NCBI GenBank assembly: GCA_918026815.1
Contig: CAKJVC010000010.1
Span: 2,296,501-2,360,500 of the forward strand
Direction of reading: 5' to 3'
Origin: Chalara sp. BL73
Taxonomy: Eukaryota > Ascomycota > Leotiomycetes > Helotiales
DNA length: 64,000 nucleotides
A program made the translations under genes and the position numbers. Position 1 is the first letter of the stretch. Each line of letters begins with the position of its first letter. Positions 11,443-22,765 of this stretch are shown in pieces. The notes below the pieces were generated by a model. That model ran no database searches and was not told where the DNA came from. It saw only the letters and a list, made by a program, of their open reading frames with translations.

Positions 11443-11820
11443 GGAGGACGAGGAGGAGGAGCCGAATTGGCTATGATGATAGGGATGTGTGTGGTGGGGA
11501 TGAGGACGCATTGTAAAGAGCAAGACACATGAGTTAGCTTCTATGGTATCCGCTGCTAGGGCTGTAGGCTCGCCTGAACTGAGATACCTGGTTACTGCTT
11601 CTGAATGGTGATGTAGATAGCGAAGCATTTTATTTTAATCTACCCGCGAGAAAGAGCGGTGCTCACTGGTTTACGGAGATGAAGTACGTCCTCGATATTT
11701 CAATGTGTGGCTTCCGTCTTGAAAGGTTTGGAGGAAGCTACAATGAGAATCGAAATCGGCCTCACACCAATTGCCGGCATTTGTGCCTCCCAAAAGCCCA
11801 AGAAGAACAATAGCAAAATT

Positions 11821-14024
11821 CTAGAACAGCCTCAGATCTCGCCATGGACAGGTTTTAAACCACTCTTTTATGCTGGTATCTTGGCCATTCACAAATCCAA
11901 CACGACGAAAGTCTGACCCGTCATCGTTCTCACTACTAGGGATCTTTTCCATCGCAAGTCCCGACCAGGATCTTGTCCAACGTGGCCTCTTGTCGTCCCA
12001 TGGAAGCATCGGCCCATTTTTGGGCCCGTGGTCCACCTCGCCGTACGAGATTAACAAGATAGACACCTCCTTATTCTCAAGTGTCTTGAACTTCTCAACA
12101 TCCCTTACTGAGTCCAAAAATAAATTCCCAACGGCACATGTAACTTCTTTCAGACCGTGATTGTGCAGCAGGATATCGATTATGTGGCCGCGAACATGCA
12201 GAACCGCGCTTTTGACTTGTCCAAAAGGATCGAGTCCCTTGGTAGAGATTTCAGCTACAACTCCAGCTGCGTCTTTGCGCAATTGAAGGTCCTCCGTGTC
12301 ACGAAATTGGAACCCGAATTCAACGGTGCCATCAATAGAAGCCCATGACCATGAGGGTGCTCGATAGATGAGATTAGTGCTCACCTTGGTCAACGACCTG
12401 AAATCTTCATTGCCTCCATTCTCGTACCATTTGCGTGGCCGGCGCCAACTCAGACTTCTGCAGATATCACCTTGCCACACGCCGGCGAGGTACTTGTCAT
12501 TCAGGAGCTTTGCATTATAAGCTTGAGCTAAGCCAGAGAGAGCGGGCAACTTGTCCACATCAATCGTCAAGTTGCGTTTGGAGTAGTTACAGACCAGCTG
12601 TCTCCACCTCAGATGCAGGTCGCGTTGATAACTTATGTCATTTTCTAGTGGGCCTTTCATCATCGATTCCTGGTGCTTGAAATACCTTAAAGGGGCCTTT
12701 GATAGATCTGCAACCCCGGTGGGGTAGTAGTCACTTACTTCGTACGGCGCGTGCACGTCATCAGACATATAATGCGTGTTGCACTGCCATTGCATTCTCT
12801 GGGACTTGAAAGCCAGGATACGTGGCGATAGTAGCTTTTCCTGCAGCACCCATCCTCGAGTAGATAGGAGGGAGGGCTCGTCCGAACGTATAGGCATACT
12901 ATCTCGTGGGATGTAGCGCACTGTCATAGAGTTTCCAAGTTCACACCTCAGCTCAGTTGGGTAATCGTTCAGGAATCCCACAGAACAATTCGCGGCATCA
13001 CAAGCTGCGATGGTACATACTGCATTGGAGTAGATGGTAGACATTTGTGGGCATTCCTGCTCCCAGTCTGTGACTAAGTCCTGAATTATGCAGAGAGAGT
13101 CTATCCAGAGTCTGCTGACGCCAATGGAGGTTGCGACTGTGACAGCGTCCTGAAAAGACTTGGGGAGGCTGTCGAATGGTATGCCTTCTAAATGTGCCGA
13201 GTACTGCTGTGTTGTAGTACAAAGCGGTTGGAAGTTGCCCCAGCAATGACTCAATGCCACATATGGTGCGAAAGCTCCATCAGTCTCGACAAGCCGGACC
13301 GTAGGTTTGTTAGTCTTTCCATCAAAAATGACTTCAAGAACTCTTGTAGGACTAACACGATCTGTTACTGTGGCACAGTCTGGATGATCGGCAATGCAGC
13401 TCGTCAACCAGCCTTTGACAAGAGTGAGATCAGATCTCGGAGACTGAGGCTTACACAACACGCGGTCGGGCACCGATTCTGATCGACAGTTAGAAATATA
13501 TAATCTCAAGGTAGTTCAATCCCTTTACCAGGCGGCACTTGAATCTGATATGTCGGCCCCGGCGCACGAAGGTCAGGAATCATATCGGTTGTGGTTCGCA
13601 TGAGGTAAAACTCATCGTAGCCGTCTAGCTCGTATGCCTTGTCCATAAGAAGGAAGAAACTACTGTTTTTATCGCCCATCTTGATGGAACCGTACAACAT
13701 TTCATCGAGGCGGCTGGAACGGTTGTTTTGGATAAGACTGGGATAGTCCGATAGGCCTCTGTCCAGCAGTTGACACATGGGACAGCCATTTGCGCACGAT
13801 TGAGTGAGCCTTTCATAGGTAGGGTGGTGCTGGATATATTTCCTCTTCTTCTCGTTCATCGAAGCCGCAAAACTGCCATAAGGAAAAACGGAATCCGGAG
13901 CAGTAGTCCAGTCCCAGAGTGCGAGCGCGCGACAGTATTTGCATAGTTTCTGGTTGACTTGATCGTTCCTTAGAACTTTGGCCAACTGGGGAGTTGGCAC
14001 AGACGTTGCTAAAGAGGAGTTCAT
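11821..14024 (-). CDS. HET-domain protein (heterokaryon incompatibility type)
   Basis: Model on the minus strand: exon 1 14024-13529, exon 2 13478-11821, 50-bp intron with GTAAAG donor, TTCTAAC branch and CAG acceptor; 717 aa. The splice removes a frame break and gives QVPPESVPDRV. The HET domain shows YVALSHCWG (238-246), SRLWIDSLCIIQD (287-299) and YSNAVCTIAA (from 315); downstream is LLSTRGWVLQEKLLSPRILAF, the 'RaWv.QE..Ls.R.l.F' block typical of this family. The N-terminal ~160 residues include CKYCRAL and CPMCQLL cysteine pairs. HET domains trigger programmed cell death in vegetative incompatibility in characterised genes; no allele or partner can be named here. The gene appears intact, and its ATG at 14024 is a true ATG. 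Confidence 0.88.
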
Positions 14025-14339
14025 GGGTGCTGCTGGGTAAGTACCATCAGATAGTCTTCAGCGGGATAATTGAGAACTAGATAATATGGCATGCTACCAG
14101 TGTAGCAAGGCTGAGAGCCTGATGCTTTCGCTTTCAGTTCAAGATGACGAGGCAAGTTTACTTTCTACGTTACGTCACACACCTTGTGCGATAGTTGCAG
14201 GCCCACCGGAGACGCAAGTTGTCGACTCGTCTGACGGTTGACAGAATTCCAAGAGGGATAGTGATTGCGACAAGATTGTGTGTATCATGTAGACTCGTGG
14301 AAGTTTCAAGGGTCAGGTGCTTAAAGAAATCGCTTAAGG

Positions 14340-14522
14340 TGTCACCAACACGGTCCTATAAGCCTGGAAAGGCGGGTTGTAGGTGCTTCAATACGAAAAT
14401 ACTAAGCTAAGGAGAAGAGGTGGAGCTCTGAAAAAGCTCCCAGCTAAGTCTGGCTCTCGGGCTAGGTGCTACTAGTCCAAATTAGGGAACATACGCGATC
14501 TGGTCACGTGCTATCCATGACA
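14340..14522 (-). repeat. Short interspersed element, TGTCA...TGACA family (copy 1)
   Basis: A ~183-bp unit beginning TGTCACCAACACGG and ending CTATCCATGACA. It shares 'CACCAACACGGTCCTAT(A/G)AGCC' and 'TCTTCTCCTTAG' blocks (this or the reverse strand) with the copies at 34920-35095 and ~39897-40020, and 'GGACTAGTGG'-like blocks with those at 56976-57153 and 59828-59998. Inverted ends and lack of coding capacity fit a MITE or a very short LTR-like (TRIM) element. No clean target duplication was seen. Confidence 0.65.
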
Positions 14523-15112
14523 CCAGCCAAACCTTCCCATCCAAATCTACCCACTGCAATCTTTTCATTTCCAGTCTTCCCAATCCAACTCTTCCAAAGC
14601 TATTTCGTAGTGCCATCCGAGGTCTTGTGAAGATGTGTTGAGTACTTGCGCCGCGTTGCTCTCACTCTTGCTTCGGGGATTTCGGCCGTGAACGGCGATG
14701 ATACTGGGCCATGTTAGCGAGGCGTGTGTGGAAATGGAATGCTGAGAATCCGCTAGACACGCTCGACCCCTGCTGCGTTGCTTGCTGTTCTCGCCGACAT
14801 TTGGGTCGGGAGATGGTAAATAGCTCCCGTTGCTAGCCTGACGTCTCAAAAAGCTATATCAGGCGGGGCAGCTACTTCAGGCTACCCAATTTGTTTTTAG
14901 TAAATACATTAATTTTATATAGTGAAACTACAACATCTGAGGAAATGACACGCATATAAGTTTTGTAAAAAATGAACTTTTGTTCTGATGGGGTCACATC
15001 GCCCTCGCAATTACAACGTAAGGGGGACGACCACACAACCACCACCACAACGCTTCACCAACTCCATGGCCGCTTGGAAGCGAGAAACAGCCCCACTCCG
15101 CGGCATGAACTA
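14523..15112. other. Intergenic up to the Tc1 insertion
   Basis: The minus-strand frame 14849-14565 begins with ATG and contains SIIAVHGRNPRSK, which recalls the start of fungal lipase-like or STAND-linked esterase domains. Nothing downstream continues it, so it is at most a relic. The rest is featureless. Confidence 0.35.
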
Positions 15113-16477
15113 CAAGGGGGTATCATGAACGGGCTGCGCCCCCCCCCCCCCCCCCCCTCCCCTGTCGGAACATCAAAAATCATGACAATCACATCAAGAC
15201 GCGACGCAAATGCCCCCATTTTCTTAGCAATTGTGTCCAAAGCAAATGCAAGCAATATGCCTGGTAAACACTATAATCGCAAGTCCTTTCGCGACTCGAG
15301 TCGCCCTCCAGGCCAGCGATTAAGCAAAGAAGAACGCGTTAAAATCCTTACTCTTTTCAATGATGCCCACTGGCCACGCCGTCGAATAGCTTTTCATTTT
15401 AAGCTTGCAGAAAGCACTGTTCGCAGTTGTATTCGAGATCAATATACTACTCTTCGCAAGCCTGCAGGCCGATCATTTATGCTGTCAACACGCAAAAGAA
15501 AGCGGCTGATTACAAGAGCTACAACAAACGCGTTTTATCGAAGAATGTCGTACGAAGAAATTGCAGCTTTAGAAGGAATACAAGCATGCCAACGAACATT
15601 ATTTCGAGCTTTTGACAAAGAAGGATATCACCGTCGAGTCGCTGCTAAAAAGCCTTTTTTAACTAAAGCACAACAAAAAGCACGTCTCGACTGGGCATTA
15701 AAACACAAAAATTGGACTTTTGATATGTGGCAGCGTGTTTTATAGACCGATAAAGCTGCTTTTCGAGCCGGAAGCTTTAGATATGTTTACGTGACACGTC
15801 GAGCAGAAAAAAAATACGTTGACAGCTGTTTGGTTCTAAAATTTCGCAAATATAAAGCTTAGATAGCACACGGGTGTATTTCTGGTACAACAAAAGGTCC
15901 TTTGCTCGTGTTCGAGAAAGAATGGAACACTGTTACTGCAGAAGTCTATTCTAAATATGTGCTTCCTGGTATATACAGTTATATCAAAGAAATGAAGCAT
16001 AAAGGAAGCTATTTCAGAACTATTTTGATGGAAGACAACGCTTCAATTCATAAAGCCAAGCTTACAAAAGCGTATCACGCATATTACGGCGCGATAAACT
16101 ATATGACTTGGCCAGCTAATTCTCCAGATCTTAATCCTATCGAAAATGTGTGGCGTTTGCTAAAGCATAGGATAGGAAAGAGATTTCCACACTCAGAGGA
16201 AGAAGTACGTCGGTTTTTAGAAGAAGAATGGGCAGCGTTGCAACTTGAAGACTTTGTACACTATATAAAAGAGATGCCAGAAAGAGTTCAGGCTGTTATT
16301 GATGCTAGAGGGGGGCATACAAAGTGGTAAATCAATTACATATTGCTTGCATTTGCTTTGGACACAATTGCTAAGAAAATGGGGGCATTTGCGTCGCGTC
16401 TTGATGTGATTGTCATGATTTTTGATGTTCCGACAGGGGGGGGGGGCGGGGCGCAGCCCGTTCATGATACCCCCTTG
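15113..16477 (+). mobile_element. Tc1/mariner-type DNA transposon with long terminal inverted repeats
   Basis: The element starts CAAGGGGGTATCATGAACGG at 15113 and ends with its reverse complement at 16477. It is flanked by TA on both sides (15111-15112 and 16478-16479), the target duplication of the Tc1/mariner superfamily. The inverted repeats are unusually long: 15113-15259 against 16339-16477, including the stretch reading AAATGCCCCCATTTTCTTAG. The left repeat holds a run of 19 C (15139-15157), shorter and interrupted on the right side. Total length is 1365 bp and the only gene is the defective transposase. Confidence 0.93.
15257..16330 (+). pseudogene. Tc1/mariner transposase with two internal stop codons
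   Basis: One frame of 357 codons runs from the ATG at 15257 (just inside the left inverted repeat) to the TAA at 16328-16330, interrupted by TAG at 15743-15745 and 15860-15862. N-terminal part: LSKEERVKILTLF, then RRIAFHFKLAESTVRSCI, a helix-turn-helix. Catalytic part: TDKAAF after the first stop, LMEDNASIHKAK, and WPANSPDLNPIENVWRLLK, the D-D-E signature with NSPDLNPIEN. Both stops fall where this family normally has Trp (before TD[EK] and in the 'WG.I' block), so each is a TGG-to-TAG change. The element could not make transposase unless supplied in trans. Confidence 0.93.
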
Positions 16478-16797
16478 TAGGAGCGTCGTCCCCGCTCGCG
16501 CCAACCCACGAGTTTAAGTAAGCGCTTGGCTAACTCTTCTAGCTTTCCCTTGTCTAGCTTATCGGGCGGAGAAGAAAAGTCGTGGCCGAAGAAACGGCCC
16601 AGTTCGAGGTGATTGGGGGAGATGGTATCGACTTGTTTCGTGGCGAGGAGGACGGAGGGCAGGGCTGAAGGATCAAGTTCGCGCCATTCTGGCTCCCAGA
16701 TTATGATGGGCGGGGTGCTGATATTGGTGGGTGAGCGGCGGGAGTGCAGGAAGAGACGAGCACCTAGAACAGCTGTCCACTCACTCCCTGTCGGCAT
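16462..16797 (-). CDS. Hypothetical protein whose 3' end runs into the Tc1 inverted repeat
   Basis: The frame opens with a real ATG at 16797 and encodes 111 residues including RLFLHSRRSPTNIS, IIIWEPEWRELD and KLEELAKRLLKLVGW. Codon usage looks protein-like, but I do not recognise the family. The last five residues (YKGVS) and the stop lie in the terminal repeat of the transposon, which ends at 16477. Without the element the frame would read ...GRRS and then TAG across the insertion site. It may be the end of a small gene or an exon of a larger one cut by the insertion. Confidence 0.4.
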   Translation of the reverse strand: MPTGSEWTAVLGARLFLHSRRSPTNISTPPIIIWEPEWRELDPSALPSVLLATKQVDTISPNHLELGRFFGHDFSSPPDKLDKGKLEELAKRLLKLVGWRERGRRSYKGVS

Positions 16798-17247
16798 ATT
16801 TTAGGCAACGAGAAACATGGCTGAGCGAAATGGTTATAATGAAATTGTAATCTTGCCACAGGCTCTAGGACCCCCTACGACGCCTTTCAGGCCAGGCTGG
16901 CCCGGGAAATGAAGCTCGTCGAGGGCAAGATTGCTCACGGTTGTAAAAGCGATATCTGGCGTGGCTGCCATTTGGGGATTTCTCACTCTAATCTTCAATT
17001 CTAAAAGAATCTAAAGGGGGGAGCTCAGAATCTCTAGGTGATGTCGATCTATCGGAATGTGCTTGCATCTATGCTTATGTGGTTCGATGCGCCTCCAGCT
17101 TTTGCACGCCGTCCAACGGAAACTGAACTGCAATCTCGCAACACAAATGGTTCACATCAAAACGGCAGATATTATATAAGGGATTAGCTCCCAAGCCATC
17201 AACCGATATAATATCTTGCCATCTGCATTACAAATCGACTCCCATAC

Positions 17248-17438
17248 TGTTGGAACGCATGTAGCTAGTCACGTAAAGGGTTGTGGGTCCCTTTCGGGAC
17301 CTACAACCTCTTCGCGACACGTAGCTTAGAATCAATCAAGACTTATCCAACAACCTCAACGAGCATTACGCATGAACACATGCAGCTGTGCCCTCAGGTT
17401 AAAGTATAGGCAATATCTATGACCGGGGTATTCCGACA
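17248..17438 (+). mobile_element. Solo LTR with perfect 5-bp target duplication
   Basis: Starts TGTTGGAACGCATG and ends GTATTCCGACA, giving TG...CA ends and the imperfect inverted termini TGTTGGAA/TTCCGACA. It is flanked on both sides by CATAC (17243-17247 and 17439-17443). No internal retrotransposon genes are adjacent, so this is a solo LTR left by recombination. It resembles the LTR at 19567-19750 in its ends and in a 'CGTAGCTTAGAA' block. Confidence 0.88.
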
Positions 17439-17443
17439 CATAC

Positions 17444-18975
17444 TTGCTCGGTTCAACCCACCCAATAACACGCCAACGTCAAACCCCGCGTCGTGCAACT
17501 GACCCTCCGCTACCACCACTTCTAGCCGTCTCGGAATTCGCACTCTAACCAAACACCCCTGGATAATGTGATTCACTCTGTGGAGGCGCTTTCCATCGGA
17601 CGTGTTACATAGCAGTGCCAACACAAGTTTAAGCTCCAGCCAGCCTTAAATATTCCACAATACTACAGTCGGTTGATGGTCTGATTCCATGTCCCAACCC
17701 TTCTTGAGGCACTCCTTCTTGCTTTTAGCCGCTATACTATTCGCTTTGTGTATCTTGTGAGTCTTATACTTCCACCGGAAACTAAAAGGTCATATTGACT
17801 CTAGAATCCCAGAAAGTTGACGAAATCCAAGTCCCTTTGCATCTCTCTCTGCGCTCCATACAATATAGCTTCCCTTCTAAAGGATACGCTGCACTTCCCA
17901 GCTGAGCTCAGCCATTTCTCGAGCCTTACTCCAAAAGATCTCCGGCCTGCCACAAACTCCTCTTTCCCCTTCATAAGTGTAACCTTTGCAACCTTTCTCG
18001 ATTAGCAGCTGGCTCTGTCACTCGGAGCTCCCACCCTACTATCTGGACCTCAACCGAAGGCTATGACGCATTATCTGCTATTATCATCTGTGTTGGGACC
18101 GCCGTCGCCGGTAACCCTAGTCTGAATTGTCGAATTGAGGGGAGCAGGCGCATATGGTGGGCAAGGACTCGAGGGCCAGCCTCGCCCGATCATCATCGAT
18201 CCTGCCGCACGCTGGGAATTTACTGCGAACTACAAGATCTTCCAGCTGGTAAGAAATAGACAAAGCAGAGCACCGTATGTCATCGCAGGACTGGCAAACC
18301 TACCACCGGACAAAAAAGCTATTTTGGACGAAGCCGGAGGCAAATTCATTACGGTTAAAATCGCAACTACAGGCATCAATTACCGCAAACTTGATTAGGA
18401 GAATGTACTGAAAACTTTGAGCGTTGAAAGCTTAAAAAGTGACATGATTAAAGTAGTAGGATTGTTATCAATTCATTGGTCCAGCCTGAGAAGTTTCCTA
18501 TTATTAACTCCGTTATTGTCACTATTGCCTCACCGTGGTTGGGCACAGGGGTAAAGAAGGAAAAGGGTTGTTTCTCTACCTAAACGCTTTACTGGCGAAA
18601 GAAAGCCGATGGCTGCTGTCCGACTCGACTATGTTGAGTGGCACCATTTTGGTGAGAATGGTAGTATCTTGTGAAAAGGTGAAGTCCTGAAATAAATAGT
18701 AGGCTGAATTTCCAGTAAAGTTCAATGATTGCTTGAACGGCAATGAAAACAAAAGCATGCAGCGGCGCTATTCAAAGCTAGCTTGGATATCAACACACAA
18801 CTCACAGCCTGGTTCCATGTTTTGGTGATACAAGAAAAGGGCGGACGGGAGGGTATGGCCGCTGTATCTCCGATCATAAAGACTTTCCCCATTTAAAACG
18901 CGTATTTCCAACACAGCCACCATCAGCACCAGCATCAGCTCGGGATGTTAAGCGCAGGGGGCTCCCGATTGCCGG
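17444..18975. other. No supportable gene
   Basis: A frame ending at 18398 contains RPIIIDPAARWEFTANYKIF but lacks an ATG and continues to no other exon, so I leave it uncalled. The interval 16798-17242 on the left of the solo LTR also holds nothing I recognise. Confidence 0.35.
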
Positions 18976-19566
18976 TTGGCCTTCCAGGCGCTGAAAAGTC
19001 CGCCAAAAGAATTGGCAGAAGTCGTGTCGGAGCTCGTGTCGTTGGAGGGCGTCGTGTCCACACTGCGCGACCACCTAAGCTCTTTGGCTCGTGGAAGGGA
19101 AACAATTTTTAGCCTGGGCGGAGGAAGAGCATTCCACTTTCTGGTTATATGCTATTCGTGGGTGCTTTCTTCAATACCACGTTCCTCTGTCTGACAAGCG
19201 GGCACAGCGGGAGCGGGAAAACTGATTTTACGGCGAGTGAATTGGCTTCCTACTCTTATAATTCACAGTTTCCGACAGTATCGTATCGGAAGCTCCTTCC
19301 ATGTGTAATATCTAACAACTTTCCGCTCTACGGTAATACAGCAGCTATTTCTTAAAGCATAGCCCGTTGCGACCAAAATCAGAGGTGCCACCAGCCGCAG
19401 CTCTAGCGTACTTTGACTTTGACTTTCGAAATGCTAGACAACACACTAAAGGCGTCCTTTATTCACTTATTCGCCAACTCGCCCACTCGCCCACTCGCCA
19501 ATTCTTATATAGCGGTCCCTTAAAAGGTCTGCGACCTTTGAGGAAAGTAAAAAGGCAAAAAGGCAC

Positions 19567-19750
19567 TGTTGGAATGCATGTAAATAGCTTTCACGTGATC
19601 CACCGGATCACCGGCATCGTGGGATCTCGTTCTCACTACAACTCGCGTAGCTTAGAACAATCAATCGACGAACAACAGAACCACAATCATACCAGCACGA
19701 GCGTAGTCAATAGCTACTACGTCTTTTGCTACGTAATAAACATTCCGACA
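19567..19750 (+). mobile_element. Solo LTR inside the dead NACHT gene
   Basis: A 184-bp unit with ends TGTTGGAATGCATG and ACATTCCGACA, related to the LTR at 17248-17438. It lies between the LYSLIRQLAHS segment and the Walker B segment of the NACHT pseudogene, so it separates two parts of what was one domain. A 5-bp duplication was not found, which suggests it is older or rearranged. Confidence 0.75.
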
Positions 19751-20577
19751 CTGTAGGCAACCGACAGGCACGTTTATCACCGGAAAAGCTGCTCGGCGTT
19801 TTCACTTTTGTTGTCCGATAATATTTCTAGAAAATGTTTGTAGTTCTGGATGCACTAAATAATTGTTCGGAGCGGCAGATATTACTACCTATTATAAATC
19901 AGTTGATGGATAGCAAATGCGTCTTTCTGTTCTTGACGAGCCGGAACGAACATGACATTCAGAAGTCGTTTCCGGGCTTTCTTTTTATTCGACTGCGATA
20001 AAGAACCACTCCATTGCTGCGGATGTCGAGCTTTTCGTTAACAAAGAAATCAACTTTACAGATAATCTGCGAGGTCTCTATAAATATTTACAACAAGAAA
20101 TTGTGCAGCAACAGGCTAAGGTGCGCTAGGCATGCATGTCTCACTATTCACCCCTGCAATTCTTATCACTAATCGATGCACAGGCTTCCATGTGTTGTAT
20201 ACCAACTGGATATCCTGAAGAATCTTTGAAGACCAAAAGCAATCCGAAAAGCTTTGAAAGACCTGCTAAAGACTCTGGATAAAAGCTACAATAGAATTCT
20301 GATCAGAAAAGGAAAAAGAGCTCCTTCGACGAACCCTGAAATTCATCATTTTGGCGGCTCGGCCAATGACACTGCAAGAAGTGGCTGAATGTAACAAATA
20401 GAGGGCAACAGGAGGGATTGCAATATAACAGGTAAGACACGTGACTGCAATAGAATAGGAATAGTGATGTATTGATATCAGAAGTATGCTTGTCCGTCTA
20501 GCAGATAAACTCAAGCTTGCCTTTCTCCAGGAATTTCTAGCTGTTCCTTATATCCTTTCAACTGTGCTGTAGCTACT

Positions 20578-20690
20578 GTAGCTGTATGCCTGCGGCTGCT
20601 GTAGCTGAATGCCTGTGGCTGCTATAGTTGTACGCCGGTGGCTGCTGTAGCTGAGCCTGTAGCTGCTGTAGCTGAATGCCTGTGACTGCT
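20578..20690 (+). repeat. Tandem repeat, five units of about 23 bp
   Basis: The unit GTAGCTGAATGCCTGTGGCTGCT is repeated with small changes at 20578, 20601, 20624, 20647 (21 bp) and 20668. It interrupts the NACHT pseudogene between the KDLLKTLDKSYNRIL and DDNTFLDTDD segments, where an intact protein would have continuous coding sequence. Confidence 0.85.
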
Positions 20691-21215
20691 ATGATAGCCG
20701 TTTCTAACCGGCTCTGGCTGTTACACTCTGGCTGTTACACTGAAGCCGTTGTTATTAAAGATGACAACACCTTTTTGGACACTGATGACAGATTCTACGA
20801 CCCTGAGTATCTCATCAAGATCTTGAGAAGCTTGTTGATCCCCCTGGTGGATATCTCGGTCTCTCGCACTACTTTGTTCAAAAATATCTAAAGTCGCTAA
20901 GAATATCTGAAGGCCTTGCTTCGACGGCCGACGAAACAAGCCTGAAATGCCTCAATTACCTGGCATACGGTAACTTTATAGAAGCTCCTTCTGAGTCTGC
21001 TGCTGACTTCGACCAGAAATTGCTCGACTATCCATTCCTCGAATATGCAGCCAATAACTGGTTTGTTCACGCAGGCCTACCGGAAACACAATACAAATTA
21101 GCCTCACGCTTTGACAAAATTTGGGCGACGGTCGAGTCGCCAAAGTACTTGCCCTGGTTTCAGGTCTTCTGCGATAAGGCAGTCACTGTTGGTATGTTAG
21201 GTCAGGTAAGAGGGA

Positions 21216-22765
21216 TGTTGTGGGTCCTGAGTCAATGGAGGAGTGTCAGGAGTCGACTTATATAAGTACGCCAAGGAGCTAGAGCACCTCCCGCACACAC
21301 ATATTACAGCCGTAATTGTAGATAATAATCATAACCCGTAATGCTCCCAAAAGGCTGTATTCGATCGCCGTGATACCTTCACAGATCCTGCAATTGATTC
21401 CCCTGTTTATTAGATCCTATTTCTGACAAGGAGTGAATAGGGGATTCGGTCACATAACCTACCTGTAGCATATAAAGAACGCACTGTAGTAGTAGCAACA
21501 ATCAAATACAATTTACCACATTCTACTACCAGCAACCACGTAACATGTACGCGGTGTTGCTACAAGTGGAGTGGTGCTTCAGGTAGATTTTGAGTCCTTT
21601 TTACGGCGGGGGTTCGGCCTAATATTTAGCCGAGTTTCTAGTTGATTGGCTCGCTTAAATATTAGGTGCGGCGCTGTGTGCTAAGTCTTGGCGCGTGACT
21701 CGCGGTCTACGTTTTAATCGTACCCATATAAGCAAGGCTTCGCCTCCAGAACCCTTCTCACCGTAGTTAGTATCATCATAGTATCACCCCCTTATAGTAC
21801 TCTCTGTAGTCCTGGGTCGTGACCGTGACATTGGTTTTGTGCTAGATCCTGTCGTTGATCTTGCTTTCCGCATGTTCCCCTTTACAGTAGCCTGATCTAG
21901 ATTACATTTGGCCTTTGACGGCGGCGTAAAATAGTCATACGGTGGGCGCGTGTGGAGCTTTTGCTCAACCTCCCGTTTGTAAAATCGACAAGAGCCGTAT
22001 CAATTATATCTATATTGATCGAGAAGACATTAGTGATACTAGTGTTGCTGTTAGTTAGTAGGCGGCGAGCTGTGGCTGTGGCTGTGGCTGTTTGTGGTGG
22101 AGAGCAGTGACCCCTTTTATGCAACCACCGAAAGAAAAGCTTAAACGAAGTCCACAGCTCGCTGTTACACAAACTCCGGCACTAAACCTTTGCGCGTGAT
22201 GTCATTAACGCATTAATCAAATGAACTGCAGTACCTTGGTGGAGACTATACGAGATAAATTTTAGTGGGTCATGTGCAACATCCGCTTGGCAGGTATTTT
22301 GATACTTCGCTTCGCTTCAGCTAAACTTTATTTCAACGGCTGTCCGGAAGGAAAGAAAACCCTATTGGAAATGACATTTTATGTTTTCTATGAATCCATG
22401 AATCCAATCTTCCTGCTGTGCATAGAAAAAAGGAGTTAACCTGAAACCCAACATGTTTAACCATCTCGTCGTATCGATTGGCCTTAATAATGGATTCAAA
22501 GCGCGAGATGTAATGTATGTATAATAAAGGAGGACTTTCTTGCCTTCCAAATCCTCTTCTTCTTTCTTTACCAGCCTCCCAGCTATTACTTTCATTGTCT
22601 CTAGGCAGATTTTGCTTTCTTTTTAGCTTTCTTAGTCATATCTTTCTTTTGACTTACTTTCTTTTATCGTAACCATTCATTCGATTAATTGATTCAATCT
22701 TGCCACTTCGCTTCGTCACTCCCTGGCCGCTCTTTTTCTCGATACAATATCTTCCTTCGCCACCA
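21216..22765. other. Intergenic, no gene seen
   Basis: Repetitive-looking segments occur, such as GGCTGTGGCTGTGGCTGT near 22070. No frame has an ATG plus motif or splice partner. The right end must hold the promoter of the secreted-protein gene at 22766; a pyrimidine-rich stretch precedes it at 22600-22760. Confidence 0.4.

Larger units (their letters stand above)
18976..21215 (+). pseudogene. Decayed HeLo-like/NACHT STAND gene
   Basis: Pieces of one receptor occur in the right order but different frames. The order is an N-terminal helical block FQALKSPPKELAEVV near 18980, a P-loop GHSGSGKT near 19200, AYFDFDFRNARQ then LYSLIRQLAHS near 19408-19500, Walker B FVVLDALNNC then VFLFLTSRNEHDIQ near 19834-19960, PKAIRKALKDLLKTLDKSYNRIL near 20250, EAVVIKDDNTFLDTDD near 20745, and LLDYPFLEYAANNWFVHAGL near 21022. 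This sequence of motifs is that of fungal NACHT proteins from P-loop through the winged-helix region. It is broken by frameshifts, stops, the solo LTR at 19567-19750 and a tandem repeat at 20578-20690. No sensor repeats remain after 21215. Confidence 0.82.

Noticed and set aside
14972..15256. In-frame extension of the transposase upstream of the ATG at 15257
   Set aside because: It crosses the transposon boundary at 15113 and translates the C run as polyproline; the ATG just inside the inverted repeat is the natural start.
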